The notes below the pieces were generated by a model, which did not search any database, was not told the DNA's origin, and saw only the letters and a list, made by a program, of their open reading frames with translations. Positions 63,244 to 64,000 of a stretch of 64,000 nt of DNA are shown here, piece after piece; position 1 is the first letter of the stretch; every line of letters begins with the position of its first letter. Both the position numbers and the translations under genes were made by a program. This stretch comes from Rhizaria sp. SCN 62-66 (lineage: Eukaryota > Rhizaria, unplaced), in contig MEDY01000110.1 of assembly GCA_001724265.1 (NCBI GenBank), positions 1 to 64,000 on the forward strand, read 5' to 3'.

Positions 63244-64000
63244 TGCTTCTTTTCTATAACGGTGGTACAACAACAGCAGTATCGACAGATCGAGGTCGCA
63301 TTGGCAGGGTGACGAGTTTTCATGAGCGCAAGGGAGGCAGTTGGTTGAACACACAGGTTGAGTAGAGACGAGGCAAGATTAAGTGAGAAAAAGGTCAGAT
63401 TTTTGAGTTAGGAGCGACGTCGTGAGAGATAAAACCCAACTCTTGAGAATTCGAAAGAATAGTTTGTACAGAAAGAATGACAAGATTTGAAACAAAGAGC
63501 TGTGACAAGCTCTGGTCGGGGGATGCGGGCTCTCTCGAAGCCGAAATCAGACGTTAATCCTGGCTTTGCGCGACAAGATCCCTGCTTGACAAGCAGCATG
63601 GCATCATTTACAGGAATACCATGTTATAGAAATGCCAGAGTTGCATTTCCACGCAAATGCTAAGATCTGTCCACGATGTCTGTTTAGCACACGATATCTC
63701 GCTTTTGCAACATCTTTGTTCTCGTCCGTTCACTCTTCTCTCTGCCGGATCAATCAGTCAGTCGGTTGGTGGTGGGTCGTGGTGTGAGCGAGCAAATTTT
63801 GACGGTGAAGCGCCCAGACCGGGAGCCTAAGTTAGGCCGCCAGCCAAGGCACATGATCTTTGGAAGGCCTCAGCGCTTTAATAGTCACGTTATTTTGTTA
63901 TGCCCGCTTATTTATGCATTTTACATTTCACAATCAATCTTTCTTGTGCTTTGTTTGGTCTCGTGCTCATGTGCGCTTTCTCCTGATGTCTTTTGCAGAT
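63244..64000. other. Upstream region of the UAP56 gene and possible start of a plus-strand gene
   Basis: No complete gene is present. The minus strand next to 63243 is the UAP56 leader. On the plus strand the last 100 bases become pyrimidine-rich and end in TTTTGCAGAT. That resembles either a splice acceptor or the leader-plus-start pattern seen before the carrier gene (CCGCAGATG), so another gene may begin at the window edge. Confidence 0.4.

Noticed and set aside
1-64000. CRISPR arrays, insertion sequences, retrotransposons, rRNA and tRNA genes
   Set aside because: None seen on either strand by eye; a covariance-model scan would be needed to exclude a tRNA.

Overview
The window is nuclear DNA of a eukaryotic microbe. 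Coding regions are GC-rich and Ala/Ser/Thr-rich, intergenic DNA is AT-rich, genes are spaced by 0.3-3.4 kb, strands alternate, and short spliceosomal introns (about 120-210 bp) interrupt several genes. An axonemal outer-arm dynein intermediate chain implies a motile flagellum at some life stage. A pentafunctional AROM protein implies shikimate-pathway aromatic synthesis, as in fungi, oomycetes and several protist groups. I cannot place the species; a flagellated or zoosporic protist fits best.

Layout: 1-1566 (+) the 3' end of a multi-membrane-span, polycystin-like protein with a proline-rich tail; 2706-7097 (+) a long coiled-coil protein; 7425-29633 (-) one uninterrupted 22.2-kb reading frame for a 7,402-residue Ala-rich protein of unknown function; 30400-32799 (+) a secreted protein with 12 EGF-like repeats; 33809-34768 (+) ADP/ATP carrier; 35913-38546 (-) DNAI1-type dynein intermediate chain; 39131-40091 (+) adenylate kinase; a 3.4-kb gene-poor stretch; 43491-44259 (+) a RutE-like nitroreductase; 45684-50846 (-) a SHIP-like inositol polyphosphate 5-phosphatase; 51489-59378 (-) AROM; 59675-60971 (+) soluble inorganic pyrophosphatase; 61431-63243 (-) the DECD-box helicase UAP56/Sub2/DDX39. 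Three gene pairs are divergent over intervals of 0.3-0.8 kb: giant protein/EGF protein, dynein chain/adenylate kinase, AROM/pyrophosphatase. ADP/ATP carrier, adenylate kinase and pyrophosphatase are all energy and phosphate housekeeping genes, but I see no operon-like pathway cluster.

The most interesting signal is the use of TAG. Three genes carry TAG triplets that make best sense as translated codons. In the coiled-coil gene one TAG joins an N-terminal segment with a good start to the main frame, and a second TAG near the end is followed by 15 more coiled-coil-like codons before TAA. In AROM a single TAG sits between the dehydroquinate synthase and EPSP synthase domains, which are otherwise in one frame. 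In the membrane protein TAG is followed two codons later by TAA. The other nine genes end in TAA (eight) or TGA (one), never TAG. This suggests UAG is a rare sense codon, perhaps glutamine, with UAA as the main stop. The introns also share an unusual donor: 10 of 11 have C at intron position 4 (consensus GTACGT instead of GTAAGT). Neither claim is proven from one window, and the checks are given.
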